A stretch of DNA of 8,871 bases from JAGOBX01 sp017999075 [NCBI: Candidatus Babelota bacterium] (GTDB lineage Bacteria; JAGOBX01): assembly GCA_017999075.1 (NCBI GenBank), contig JAGOBX010000121.1:1-8871 (forward strand), written 5' to 3'. The notes beneath the pieces are model-generated. The model saw nothing but the letters and a program-made list of their open reading frames with translations, was not told where the DNA came from and searched no databases. Position numbers and translations under genes: made by a program. This document shows positions 1-8,698 of this stretch, piece after piece. Positions within the stretch are counted from its first letter, which is position 1; each line of letters opens with the position of its first letter.

Positions 1-747
<747 letters not shown>

Positions 748-794
748 TTATAAATTTTTATTTTTTTTTGATTTAAATATGATCACTGAATAAT

Positions 795-812
795 TAAATT
801 TTATAAAATTTA
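795..812. repeat. 18-bp perfect AT-only palindrome over the enolase -10 region
   Basis: TAAATTTTATAAAATTTA reads identically on both strands and covers the putative enolase -10 box. It could be an operator for a dimeric regulator. It could equally be a chance product of an almost pure AT intergenic region, and no second copy is seen next to the other genes here. Confidence 0.35.
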
Positions 813-826
813 TTTGAAAAATGCAA
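798..826 (-). promoter_or_regulatory. eno: Candidate sigma-70-type promoter of enolase
   Basis: Reading the minus strand, a -35-like TTGCAT (826-821) is followed after exactly 17 nt by a -10-like TAAAAT (803-798). Transcription would start near 791 and give a leader of about 60 nt before the enolase ATG. The region is so AT-rich that matches arise easily, so this is a motif-based inference only. Confidence 0.4.
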
Positions 827-834
827 TATATATA

Positions 835-863
835 TTTAATTTTTACAATATTTATGATAGAAT
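835..863 (+). promoter_or_regulatory. Candidate extended -10 promoter of the giant carboxylase gene
   Basis: TGATAGAAT at 855-863 fits an extended -10 element (TGn followed by a TATAAT-like hexamer, here TAGAAT at 858-863). A poor -35-like TTTAAT sits 17 nt upstream at 835-840. Transcription would begin near 870 and leave a leader of about 100 nt. Other AT-rich hexamers nearby could also serve. Confidence 0.28.
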
Positions 864-969
864 AATAAAAAATTAAACCTTGAAATTAATTAAGATATAT
901 TTTTCAGTTTAACAGTTTTGTAATTAATAATCGGAAACTAAATTATTATATTAGTTCGGAGAATAGTTT

Positions 970-3900
970 ATGAAAGAAAATGATAATGATAATAAAATAA
1001 AATTATCCGATAATGCTAAAATTGGTATAATAAATCGCGGCGAATGCGCTATGCGTTTTATACGCGGAGTAAAAGAATATAATAAAACTTTTGGAACATC
1101 TTTGAAAACTGTGACGTTTTACCTTGATTCTGATAAAGATGCGCCTTATGTAAAATATTCTGATTACTGTTATCCTCTGAAAAACATAAATATGTTTTTT
1201 CAGATAAAAGGCAATGTTTACATAAACCGGCCATTTATGCTGAAAGCATTGGAAATATCAGGATGTCAGGGAGTATGGGTAGGATGGGGATTTTTATCCG
1301 AAGATTCAGAATTTGCAGCTATGATAGAAAAATCAGGAATGGTTTTACTAGGTCCTTCATCAGAAGCAATGGCTCTTCTCGGAGATAAAATAAAAGCTAA
1401 AAATCTGGCAGAACAATCAAATGTATCAATATGCAACTGGAGTAAAGGACCTGTTAAATCTGTTGAAGAAGCTTATGAAATTGCAGAACTAATCGGATAT
1501 CCAGTAATTATTAAGGCGGCTAATGCTGGCGGCGGCAGGGGTATACGTTTTGTAATGAATAAAGAAGAACTTGAGCGTCAGTATATTTCTGCAAAAGAAG
1601 AAACAATACGCATAACAGGCGGAGACTTATTATATATAGAACATTTTGTTAAATTCGGCAGGCATCTTGAAGTGCAGATCGCAAGCGATAGGTTTGGGAA
1701 TGTCTACGCATTCGGAGTTAGAGATTGCTCTGTGCAGAGAAAAAATCAGAAAATATTAGAAGAGACTCCGCCAACGGACATTTCAGAATTAACTATAAAT
1801 GAAATGCAGGATTCAGCTAAACGGCTTATAAAAGCCGCCAAATATCAAGGCGTAGGAACAGTAGAGTTTATTTTTGATATTAGTTCTCAAAAGTATTATT
1901 TTATGGAAGTCAATACCAGACTTCAGGTCGAACATACGGTTACAGAGCAGTTATATAATATTGACCTTGTAAAAATTCAAATTCAAATTGCATCAAACAT
2001 TGAATTGTCAATACCTGTTTTTTCCCCTAAAATTCATGTTATTGAAGCCAGGTTAAACGCTGAAGATCCTGAAAATAATTTTGCTCCTGCTCCAGGAAAG
2101 GTTGTAGCGTTCAATATTCCGTCAGGACCAGGAATAAGGGTTGATTCAGGCATTGAAAAAGGTACCTCTATTCCTCAGGAATTTGATTCAATGATTGCAA
2201 AAATAATTTCTTCAGGTTCTACACGTAATGAAGCATTTGCAAGACTTGAACGCGCATTGGAAGAATTCCAGATTTTAATAGAAGGCGGGACCACCAACAA
2301 AGCATTTTTAATTGAGCTTCTGAATAATCCCGGAATAAAAAAAGGCGGAGTTTCAACAAGATATGTTGAAGATATGCTTTCTTCCACTCCTGATGTTATA
2401 AAAAGGTTTGATTGGCAGATCGCATTATTAGCGTGCGCTATTGAACAATATGCTACTAAATATATTGAAGAATTAACTAATTTCAAGCAGCAGTTCAACA
2501 GAAGCGGGTATCCGCAAAATCTTGATATGGCATTAGGTCATCAAATATCTATCACTCATAACTCTATAACTTATGATTTTTTTGTGAAATTTGTCGGAGA
2601 AGATATTTTTCATATAAAAATAAACGGACAGTTCATAATTGTCAAATATGTTTGGGAAGAATCAATTGCCGTTTTATATTACAATGAAAAACGGTATAGG
2701 ATACAAACTGTCACTCGCGGTAATACTATAATTTTTGAAATTAATGGAACTCCATATCCTATACCTATAGAATCAGGAGGACTGGTAAAATCACAATCGC
2801 CTGCAATGGTAATTTTTATTCCTGTGAAACTTGGACAGGAAATAAAAAAAGGGCAACTTCTTCTTTCTCTTGAAGCAATGAAAATGGAAACTACCGTTAC
2901 TTCACAGGAAGACGGAATAATAAAAGAAATTTATGTTAGGCAGGGTGAACAGATAGCAGCTGGTCAGCCTTTGATAAAAATAGAACAGATGAAATCTTCT
3001 TCTATAAAAAATTCTGAATCCGAATATGAAAAAATTGATTTCAATAATATGGCTATTGATTTTAATGATGTTTCTTCAAAAAATCTTTTTGTCATATGGA
3101 ATTTTATAAAACGAGAATTTGAAGCTGTTTTTTTAGGATTCGACAACAAGGAAAAAACTACAGATACTTTGAACCGGACTCTTGATTTCATTGAACGTCA
3201 TCCGCATTTTAAAAACCATCTTATTGAATTATTCCTAACCTGTATTGAAATGTATCTTGATATAGAATCTCTTTTTTCAAACAATGCAATTTGTACAGAC
3301 AATTCAGCTGGAACAATAAGTTTTCAAGAATTGATGATGCATTATTTCAAACGTACAAAAGACAGGGAAAAGGGTATGCCTGAAGAATTTCTTACTATGC
3401 TTAACAAAGCTACAAGCTGGTATAAATCAGGAAAACTGCATGAAATTGAAAATTATACGAGAGCGATGTTCAGAATATATAAAACACATTTCTATATAAA
3501 AATTAAAAACGAACTTCTGCATCAAATGCTTATAATTATGCAAGATAATTTAAATCCTGCAGATGTAGCTTTTACTTCTGATAAGCTGTCCGACTTGTTA
3601 GAAAAAACTGCGCAGTTAACATCATTACTCCATCCTAACATAGCTAATGCTGCATTAAACGCTCAATATATTTTGATAAATAATTATCTTCTGCTTAAAA
3701 TAAAAGAAACTAAATCGGCGTTGATAGCAGAATTGATAAAATCATTTAAGAACACAGAACATTATTTTGCTAAACAGGAATATTATACAGGAATAATCTG
3801 TAATTTAGGAACTGAAATTATTCCTTTTCTTTTAAAATTATCAACTGACGATTCAGAATTTGATTCTGAAGAAATTAATTTAATTGGAAATGAACTTCTA

Positions 3901-6561
3901 TCTAAACGATTTAACAGGGACAGACATATAATTGAAGCAGAAAATTTAAAAATAAATTCAACAAATGTATACCGTCTGATTTTAACCGAACATCAATCTG
4001 ACAAGAAAATCGAATATTTACTTACTTCAACCAAAGATATTAATTGCTTAAAACAAATTTTGTCGGATATTTCAAAGTTTTTTAACGGTAAAAATATTAT
4101 TCCTGAAATCACAATACTTGCAGGAGAATTAAAAAATAATTGTGATTACAAACAATTACTTGATAGTGAAATTTCGAAAATAAATATGAATCCAGGTTCT
4201 TTTATTACAATCGGATTATTTTATTCTGACAATCAGAATAATTTTTATTCCTATTATTATAATGATAAATCTGTTCCTGAAGAAAAATTAATTTTTCGTG
4301 ATTTTTCACCTCTTCAGATACGTGAATTCAGGTTAAAACGGTTTGTAAATTTTGAATTTGAATCAGTTTATAAAAGTGAATCAGTATTTTTAGTAAACGC
4401 TAAAAACATAAATAATAAAAAAGATGAACGTTTGTTTGCATTTGTTGAAACACCGGAAACAAAACCGGAATTCAGGGAAGACGGTTCAATATTAAGAATA
4501 TTATCATTTGAAAATTCTTTTATGGAAGCAGTATTTGCAATAAGGTCAGTTCAATCTAAACGAAAAAATTTGTTGTTATGGAACAGAATAATAATTCACA
4601 TACATTCTGTGCTTCAAACAACATTAAAGCAAATAGAAAAATATGCAGGATATCTTTCGCCCAGGCTTTCAGGACTTGGGCTTGAAAAAATTATGATTTA
4701 TGCCAGAACCCCCGGTGAAAAAGAAAAAAACACAAATGAAATTGAATTTGTATTTGAAAACATTTCAGGTACGCAATTTAATTTCAGACCAAGAATTCCT
4801 ATAGATTATCCTTTGGTAGAAATTAATGACTATGCCATAAAAGTTATAAAGGCAAGGCAGCGCGGCTGTTCATATCCCTATGAAATTATAAAAATGCTTA
4901 CGCGTTCAAGCGGAAGTTCTATGACGACAACTGATAAATTGCCCCGAGGTGAATTTGAAGAATTTGATTTGGACAGTAAGAATCTAAAACTTATTTCGGT
5001 TAAAAACAGGGAATACGGAATGAATTCTTGCAATATAATTTCCGGAATAATAACAAATTATATTCCAAATTATGAATATCCGTTTAAGCGAGTAATAATT
5101 TTGTCTGACCCAACGGTAGATATGGGTTCACTTGCAGAACAGGAATGCAGAAGAATTATTGAATCAATAAATTTAGCGGAACAATTAAAAATACCTGTTG
5201 AATGGATCCCGGTTTCAGCAGGTGCAAGAATAGATATAGATAGCGGAACTGAAAATCTTGATTGGACTGCTGCTGTATTAAAACGGATTATAGATTTTAC
5301 TCAGTCAGGAGGAGAAATAAATATTATAGTTGACAGCGTCAATGTTGGTGCCCAATCTTATTGGAATGCAGAAGCTACTATGCTTATGCATACTTCCGGT
5401 ATATTGATTATGACTGAAGAATCTGCTATGCTGTTAACCGGAAAAAAAGCGCTGGATTATGCCGGAAGCGTTTCTGCAGAAAACAATGTTGGAATAGGCG
5501 GAGCTGACAAAATAATGGGACCTAACGGGCAAGCTCAGTTTAAAACAAAAGATATATCTTCAGCTTATCAAATTTTATTTAAACATTATGAATTTACATA
5601 TAATCCTTCTGAAAATAAAATCCCAATCCAGCATAAAACTTCAGACAGTGAAAACAGAAATATATGTTTAACTCCATATACAGATAATTTAAACCAAAAC
5701 TTTAAAACCATTGGAGATATTCTTGATTTAAAAACAAATCCTGAAAGAAAAAAACCATTTGATATGAGACAGATAATGCAAGCTGTTATTGACACTGATT
5801 CAGGTTATCTTGAACGGTGGGCTTTTATGAAAGATGCTGAAACATCAATCGTATGGGAATCTCGTATAGGAGGGTTTTCGTCAGGTATCTTAGGCATTGA
5901 AAGCAAACAGATTTCACGTGTCGGAGAAATACCTAACGACGGTCCTGAAATGTGGACAGGAGGTACTCTTTTCCCATTGTCTTCGAAAAAAATAGCAAGA
6001 GCAATTAATTCTTTCAGCGGTAAAATTCCGCTTGTTGTCCTTGCCAATTTATCTGGATTTGACGGTTCGCCTGAATCTATGCGAAGATTGCAGCTTGAAT
6101 ACGGAGCTGAAATAGGACGTGCAGTGGTTAATTTTAAAGGACCTATAGTTTTTGTGGTTATAGCAAGGTATCATGGCGGAGCGTATGTCGTATTCTCAAA
6201 ACAATTAAACAAAAATATTAATGCGGCCGCTGTCAAAGGAGCATATGCTTCAGTCATAGGAGGTTCTTCTGCTGCTGCAGTTGTTTTTCCTAAACTTGTT
6301 ATTAAAAACACTTTAAGCGACAGCAGAATAATTGAAGCTCAAAATCTTTTAAACCTAAAAAAAATTAAAAAGAAAGAATATGATGAAATTTATAAAAAGG
6401 TTTTTACTGAAAAACAAACTGAACTTGCTCAGAAATTTGACAATATTCATTCTATAGAACGCGCAAAATCTGTAGGATCAATAGATACTATTATTTTGCC
6501 GGAAGAGTTAAGAACTTTTATAATAAATTCTATCAAAAAAACAAATTATATTGGTATTTGA
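970..6561 (+). CDS. Single-chain multidomain biotin-dependent acyl-CoA carboxylase (BC-BCCP-central-CT), eukaryotic ACC-like layout
   Basis: The 1863-residue protein holds every activity needed to carboxylate an acyl-CoA, most simply acetyl-CoA to malonyl-CoA for fatty-acid synthesis. Biotin carboxylase spans about residues 15-470: INRGECAMR, GWGFLSED, Gly-rich loop 187-191, RHLEVQI, RDCSVQRKNQK (235-261 region) and MEVNTRLQVEH (312-322, with the expected Glu313, Asn315, Arg317, Gln319, Glu321), then Arg361. A probable beta-barrel linker spans 525-600. The biotin carrier is 609-672, with AMKM at 636-639 and Lys638 the biotinylation site. Residues about 690-1295 match no domain I recognise, though their position equals the eukaryotic ACC central region. 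Carboxyltransferase covers about 1300-1860: N-lobe SAGARI and GAQSYWNAEA, C-lobe SGFDGSPESM and YHGGAY. The start is fixed by an in-frame TAG at 964-966 and GGAG at 958-961. No frameshift is seen. The acyl-CoA substrate cannot be read from sequence; propionyl-CoA or longer is possible. I recall similar ~1800-residue fused carboxylases annotated in other bacteria. Confidence 0.93.
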   Translation: MKENDNDNKIKLSDNAKIGIINRGECAMRFIRGVKEYNKTFGTSLKTVTFYLDSDKDAPYVKYSDYCYPLKNINMFFQIKGNVYINRPFMLKALEISGCQGVWVGWGFLSEDSEFAAMIEKSGMVLLGPSSEAMALLGDKIKAKNLAEQSNVSICNWSKGPVKSVEEAYEIAELIGYPVIIKAANAGGGRGIRFVMNKEELERQYISAKEETIRITGGDLLYIEHFVKFGRHLEVQIASDRFGNVYAFGVRDCSVQRKNQKILEETPPTDISELTINEMQDSAKRLIKAAKYQGVGTVEFIFDISSQKYYFMEVNTRLQVEHTVTEQLYNIDLVKIQIQIASNIELSIPVFSPKIHVIEARLNAEDPENNFAPAPGKVVAFNIPSGPGIRVDSGIEKGTSIPQEFDSMIAKIISSGSTRNEAFARLERALEEFQILIEGGTTNKAFLIELLNNPGIKKGGVSTRYVEDMLSSTPDVIKRFDWQIALLACAIEQYATKYIEELTNFKQQFNRSGYPQNLDMALGHQISITHNSITYDFFVKFVGEDIFHIKINGQFIIVKYVWEESIAVLYYNEKRYRIQTVTRGNTIIFEINGTPYPIPIESGGLVKSQSPAMVIFIPVKLGQEIKKGQLLLSLEAMKMETTVTSQEDGIIKEIYVRQGEQIAAGQPLIKIEQMKSSSIKNSESEYEKIDFNNMAIDFNDVSSKNLFVIWNFIKREFEAVFLGFDNKEKTTDTLNRTLDFIERHPHFKNHLIELFLTCIEMYLDIESLFSNNAICTDNSAGTISFQELMMHYFKRTKDREKGMPEEFLTMLNKATSWYKSGKLHEIENYTRAMFRIYKTHFYIKIKNELLHQMLIIMQDNLNPADVAFTSDKLSDLLEKTAQLTSLLHPNIANAALNAQYILINNYLLLKIKETKSALIAELIKSFKNTEHYFAKQEYYTGIICNLGTEIIPFLLKLSTDDSEFDSEEINLIGNELLSKRFNRDRHIIEAENLKINSTNVYRLILTEHQSDKKIEYLLTSTKDINCLKQILSDISKFFNGKNIIPEITILAGELKNNCDYKQLLDSEISKINMNPGSFITIGLFYSDNQNNFYSYYYNDKSVPEEKLIFRDFSPLQIREFRLKRFVNFEFESVYKSESVFLVNAKNINNKKDERLFAFVETPETKPEFREDGSILRILSFENSFMEAVFAIRSVQSKRKNLLLWNRIIIHIHSVLQTTLKQIEKYAGYLSPRLSGLGLEKIMIYARTPGEKEKNTNEIEFVFENISGTQFNFRPRIPIDYPLVEINDYAIKVIKARQRGCSYPYEIIKMLTRSSGSSMTTTDKLPRGEFEEFDLDSKNLKLISVKNREYGMNSCNIISGIITNYIPNYEYPFKRVIILSDPTVDMGSLAEQECRRIIESINLAEQLKIPVEWIPVSAGARIDIDSGTENLDWTAAVLKRIIDFTQSGGEINIIVDSVNVGAQSYWNAEATMLMHTSGILIMTEESAMLLTGKKALDYAGSVSAENNVGIGGADKIMGPNGQAQFKTKDISSAYQILFKHYEFTYNPSENKIPIQHKTSDSENRNICLTPYTDNLNQNFKTIGDILDLKTNPERKKPFDMRQIMQAVIDTDSGYLERWAFMKDAETSIVWESRIGGFSSGILGIESKQISRVGEIPNDGPEMWTGGTLFPLSSKKIARAINSFSGKIPLVVLANLSGFDGSPESMRRLQLEYGAEIGRAVVNFKGPIVFVVIARYHGGAYVVFSKQLNKNINAAAVKGAYASVIGGSSAAAVVFPKLVIKNTLSDSRIIEAQNLLNLKKIKKKEYDEIYKKVFTEKQTELAQKFDNIHSIERAKSVGSIDTIILPEELRTFIINSIKKTNYIGI

Positions 6562-6647
6562 AAATAATTAGTTTATAAAAAAAATTATTTCACATATAAA
6601 TGGTTTAATTTAATGTTTTGTAGTTTTAATTTTAGAGTATTATTAAA
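6562..6647. other. Convergent intergenic gap with a weak AT-only hairpin
   Basis: This 86-bp gap lies between the convergent carboxylase and COG3014-type lipoprotein genes. AAATAATT (6562-6569) and AATTATTT (6583-6590) form an 8-bp inverted repeat with a 13-nt loop, right after the carboxylase stop. The stem has no G or C, and no T-run follows it on the plus strand, so it is not a convincing intrinsic terminator. Nothing else is visible in the gap. Confidence 0.25.
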
Positions 6648-7946
6648 TCAGTTATATTTTATTAAATTCAGATCGTATCCGAGTCTGAAAAAAAATAAAT
6701 TCAATCTGCTTGATAATACTGTAATGTCATTCAAATCATAATCTTTTAAAAAAAGATTGTTTTCATTGAATATTGATAGTTTAAAATTATATGTGCCTGG
6801 TTTAATTTTTAAAAACACCACATCTAATTTTCCCGGTAAAGTATTCCAATAACGAGGATCAAGAGTATCTTTTCCTCTGATCAGCCATCCTAATGGTTTA
6901 ATATCTTTTGTAGCTTTTCTTCTAATTTCATCTTTGAGTTCATCCTTAAACAATGAAATTACTGATTCCCGCAAAACATCTTTAAATCTCGGTTCAGGAA
7001 TATTCAAATTATAAGATTTAACAGCATAATTATTAAATGAAAGAATTGTTTTTAACTCAAGTTCGCTTCTTGGTTCAGGAACAGGAGAATACGACGGGGA
7101 AACCTCTTTAAACAAAACATCTAAAATTTGTTCATTATTATTTGAGTCTGCAGCTTTAGTAATTTTATATTGAGTTTTCAGCGTATTATATGTTTCTAAA
7201 ATATATTTAGAATAATTTATATCTTTTATTGATTTAGGCAGATCAATAAATATAACAAGACTCTCGAGATTTTCATTATCAGCCCAAAACAGATAATCAT
7301 TATTTTTCGAAGACGCCGATTCTGATATCAATTTGCTTTCTTGGTTATACCCGAGTTTATTTAGAATTGAAGATAAAATGCCGTAAGCAGGTAAAAAATA
7401 ATTATTAAAAGATATAATTTTACGCATTGAAACCATAGAAGTATTGTAATCTTTCAAATTATTCAATGAAATACATCCAAGAAGAAATTCTGAAAAAATT
7501 GATTGGGGTTCCTTAATCAGAGATTGCCGTAATTCAATGAGGCTCTTTTCAATGTCGTTTAATTTGTAATAACATACAGCTTTAAAAAAGTGAAGGTATG
7601 CAAGTTCAAAATCTTTCATTTGATATGGTAATCTGTCTGCTGCTGCCATAGTGCTGACAAAAAAATTTTTTTCAAAATTTGTTTTTTCCGCGTCATTTAA
7701 ACTTTTTAAAGCATCAGTATAATTTTTCTCCCAGAATTTTGACATTGCGAGATTTAATAAATATAGAGTTTTATTGATTGTTATTTTTTTATTTGCGCCT
7801 GAAGAATATTCTTTTGACGCGGCAGTAAAATTGTCAGAATAAAAAAGAATATCACCTTTTCTGGCAGAGATTATGCCGCTGCAGGAAATGAACGCAGTCA
7901 GCGGAACAATCAATAAACAAAACCGAAGCAAATCAAATCTTACCAT
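6648..7946 (-). CDS. TPR-containing lipoprotein, COG3014 type
   Basis: The 432-residue protein starts with a lipoprotein signal: a hydrophobic stretch at 6-20, then FISC with Cys22 as the lipidation site (Phe at -3 is unusual for enterobacteria but tolerated in some phyla). Helical TPR-like segments follow: about 57-88, then 112-145 (DFELAYLHFFKAVCYYKLND), then 150-210. The segment before it, DRLPYQMKDFE, matches the pattern I know from COG3014. So do PSYSPVPEP (284-291) and the C-terminal DPRYWNTLPGKL with KPGTYNF (363-388), a beta-rich domain. This family commonly accompanies LpoB-like lipoproteins; its biochemical role is not established to my knowledge. The ATG at 7946-7944 overlaps the upstream gene's stop by 7 nt (ATGGTAA). 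I see no good Shine-Dalgarno sequence, so translation is probably coupled. The protein is likely anchored to the periplasmic face of the outer membrane. Overall similarity is judged by eye from scattered motifs. Confidence 0.72.
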   Translation of the reverse strand: MVRFDLLRFCLLIVPLTAFISCSGIISARKGDILFYSDNFTAASKEYSSGANKKITINKTLYLLNLAMSKFWEKNYTDALKSLNDAEKTNFEKNFFVSTMAAADRLPYQMKDFELAYLHFFKAVCYYKLNDIEKSLIELRQSLIKEPQSIFSEFLLGCISLNNLKDYNTSMVSMRKIISFNNYFLPAYGILSSILNKLGYNQESKLISESASSKNNDYLFWADNENLESLVIFIDLPKSIKDINYSKYILETYNTLKTQYKITKAADSNNNEQILDVLFKEVSPSYSPVPEPRSELELKTILSFNNYAVKSYNLNIPEPRFKDVLRESVISLFKDELKDEIRRKATKDIKPLGWLIRGKDTLDPRYWNTLPGKLDVVFLKIKPGTYNFKLSIFNENNLFLKDYDLNDITVLSSRLNLFFFRLGYDLNLIKYN

Positions 7947-8527
7947 TTGCTTTTAACTTGAGTTTTTTTGAATTCAGCTTGACCTGACCATAATTCAACG
8001 CTTGTTGTTGTATTGGTGATTGTAACAGATAATCTGAAATAAGTCTCCTGTTTTTTAGTTAACGGATTCCATCCATCTGAGCGGGTTTTATCAATCGAAT
8101 CTATTCTGCCGTACAATAAATAATCAGCTCCCCAAAGTTTATTTCTCTGCTGAACATGCTCGGCCGTTTTATCAATAAGGTTTTGTTCGTCTTCAAGAAC
8201 AGTAAGTCTATCACGTTCGACAAATATTGCTCCTGATTTTATTCTTATCGCATCTTTAATTTTTTCAGAAATAATTTTAGTGTTGAAATGTTCAGCAGTC
8301 ATATTGTCAATAGATCTTAAAGCAATTGTTTTACCTTTAAGTTCGATAAAATCTTTAGCTATATCATCGGCTATTTTACCGGCCATAGCTTCAATATCAA
8401 CATTTGTTACTCCGGTATCAGCATTAACATCACTGTTAACATCAACACGTTTTGAAGCGCATCCTGAAATGCAGATCAATGATAAAACTGAAATTGTTAT
8501 AATTAAAATAATTTTAATTTTTTTCAT
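7940..8527 (-). CDS. LpoB-like lipoprotein, putative penicillin-binding-protein activator
   Basis: The 195-residue lipoprotein has a lysine-rich start, a hydrophobic stretch (6-19) and the lipobox ISGC, giving Cys23 as the lipidated residue. A polar, Asp/Asn-rich linker (about 24-45) leads to a globular domain. KTIALRSIDNMTAEH (66-80), FVERDRLTVLEDEQ (102-115), LWGADYLLYGRIDSI (131-145) and TTSVELWSGQAEFKK (174-188) follow the LpoB/COG3417 pattern. In E. coli, LpoB (213 residues) spans the periplasm from the outer membrane and stimulates PBP1b; extending that role to this protein is inference. The start has GGAGG at 8538-8534, 6 nt upstream, and an in-frame stop (TGA, 8542-8540) rules out a longer product. 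It is the first gene of a two-gene unit with the COG3014-type lipoprotein. No convincing promoter was picked in the 171-bp gap upstream. The partner penicillin-binding protein is not in the window. Confidence 0.8.
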   Translation of the reverse strand: MKKIKIILIITISVLSLICISGCASKRVDVNSDVNADTGVTNVDIEAMAGKIADDIAKDFIELKGKTIALRSIDNMTAEHFNTKIISEKIKDAIRIKSGAIFVERDRLTVLEDEQNLIDKTAEHVQQRNKLWGADYLLYGRIDSIDKTRSDGWNPLTKKQETYFRLSVTITNTTTSVELWSGQAEFKKTQVKSKW

Positions 8528-8641
8528 AATAAACCTCCGTCACTAATTATTGAATATATTTTAAAATTTGCTAATAAACTTTTTTTAATCAGATAATTTT
8601 AATTAAAACTAATTATGATAATATTAGATAACAATCAACCT

Positions 8642-8696
8642 AAAAAGTTCAAAAAATATTTATATTATATTCAACGTTTTAATATTAAGAACTTTT
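8642..8696 (-). terminator. Weak terminator-like inverted repeat after the right-edge gene
   Basis: On the minus strand, AAAAGTTC (8696-8689) begins 2 nt past the stop codon of the edge gene and pairs with GAACTTTT (8650-8643). AATATT at 8686-8681 and 8660-8655 can pair inside the loop. A short T-run ends the structure (GAACTTTTT, to 8642). The stem has only two G-C pairs and the loop between the outer arms is 38 nt, so it may be a weak terminator or chance. Confidence 0.3.
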
Positions 8697-8698
8697 AT

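Noticed and set aside
2175-2498. Minus-strand 107-codon frame inside the carboxylase gene
   Set aside because: It is antisense to the conserved BC domain, and its Ser/Ile-rich composition is that of a shadow frame.
5586-6047. Two minus-strand frames (5586-5795 and 5805-6047) inside the CT region
   Set aside because: Both are antisense to the conserved carboxyltransferase and have no recognisable domain.
970-6561. Pyruvate carboxylase or urea carboxylase as the identity of the giant gene
   Set aside because: The C-terminal half has acyl-CoA-type carboxyltransferase lobes (SAGARI, SGFDGSPESM, GGAY). There is no TIM-barrel pyruvate domain, and the layout does not match urea carboxylase.
6562-6590. 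Hairpin after the carboxylase stop as an intrinsic terminator
   Set aside because: The 8-bp stem is entirely A-T, and no T-run follows it on the plus strand.
8280-8546. Plus-strand 88-codon frame over the LpoB-like gene
   Set aside because: It is antisense to the lipoprotein N-terminal half, which has a clear lipobox and ribosome-binding site on the other strand.
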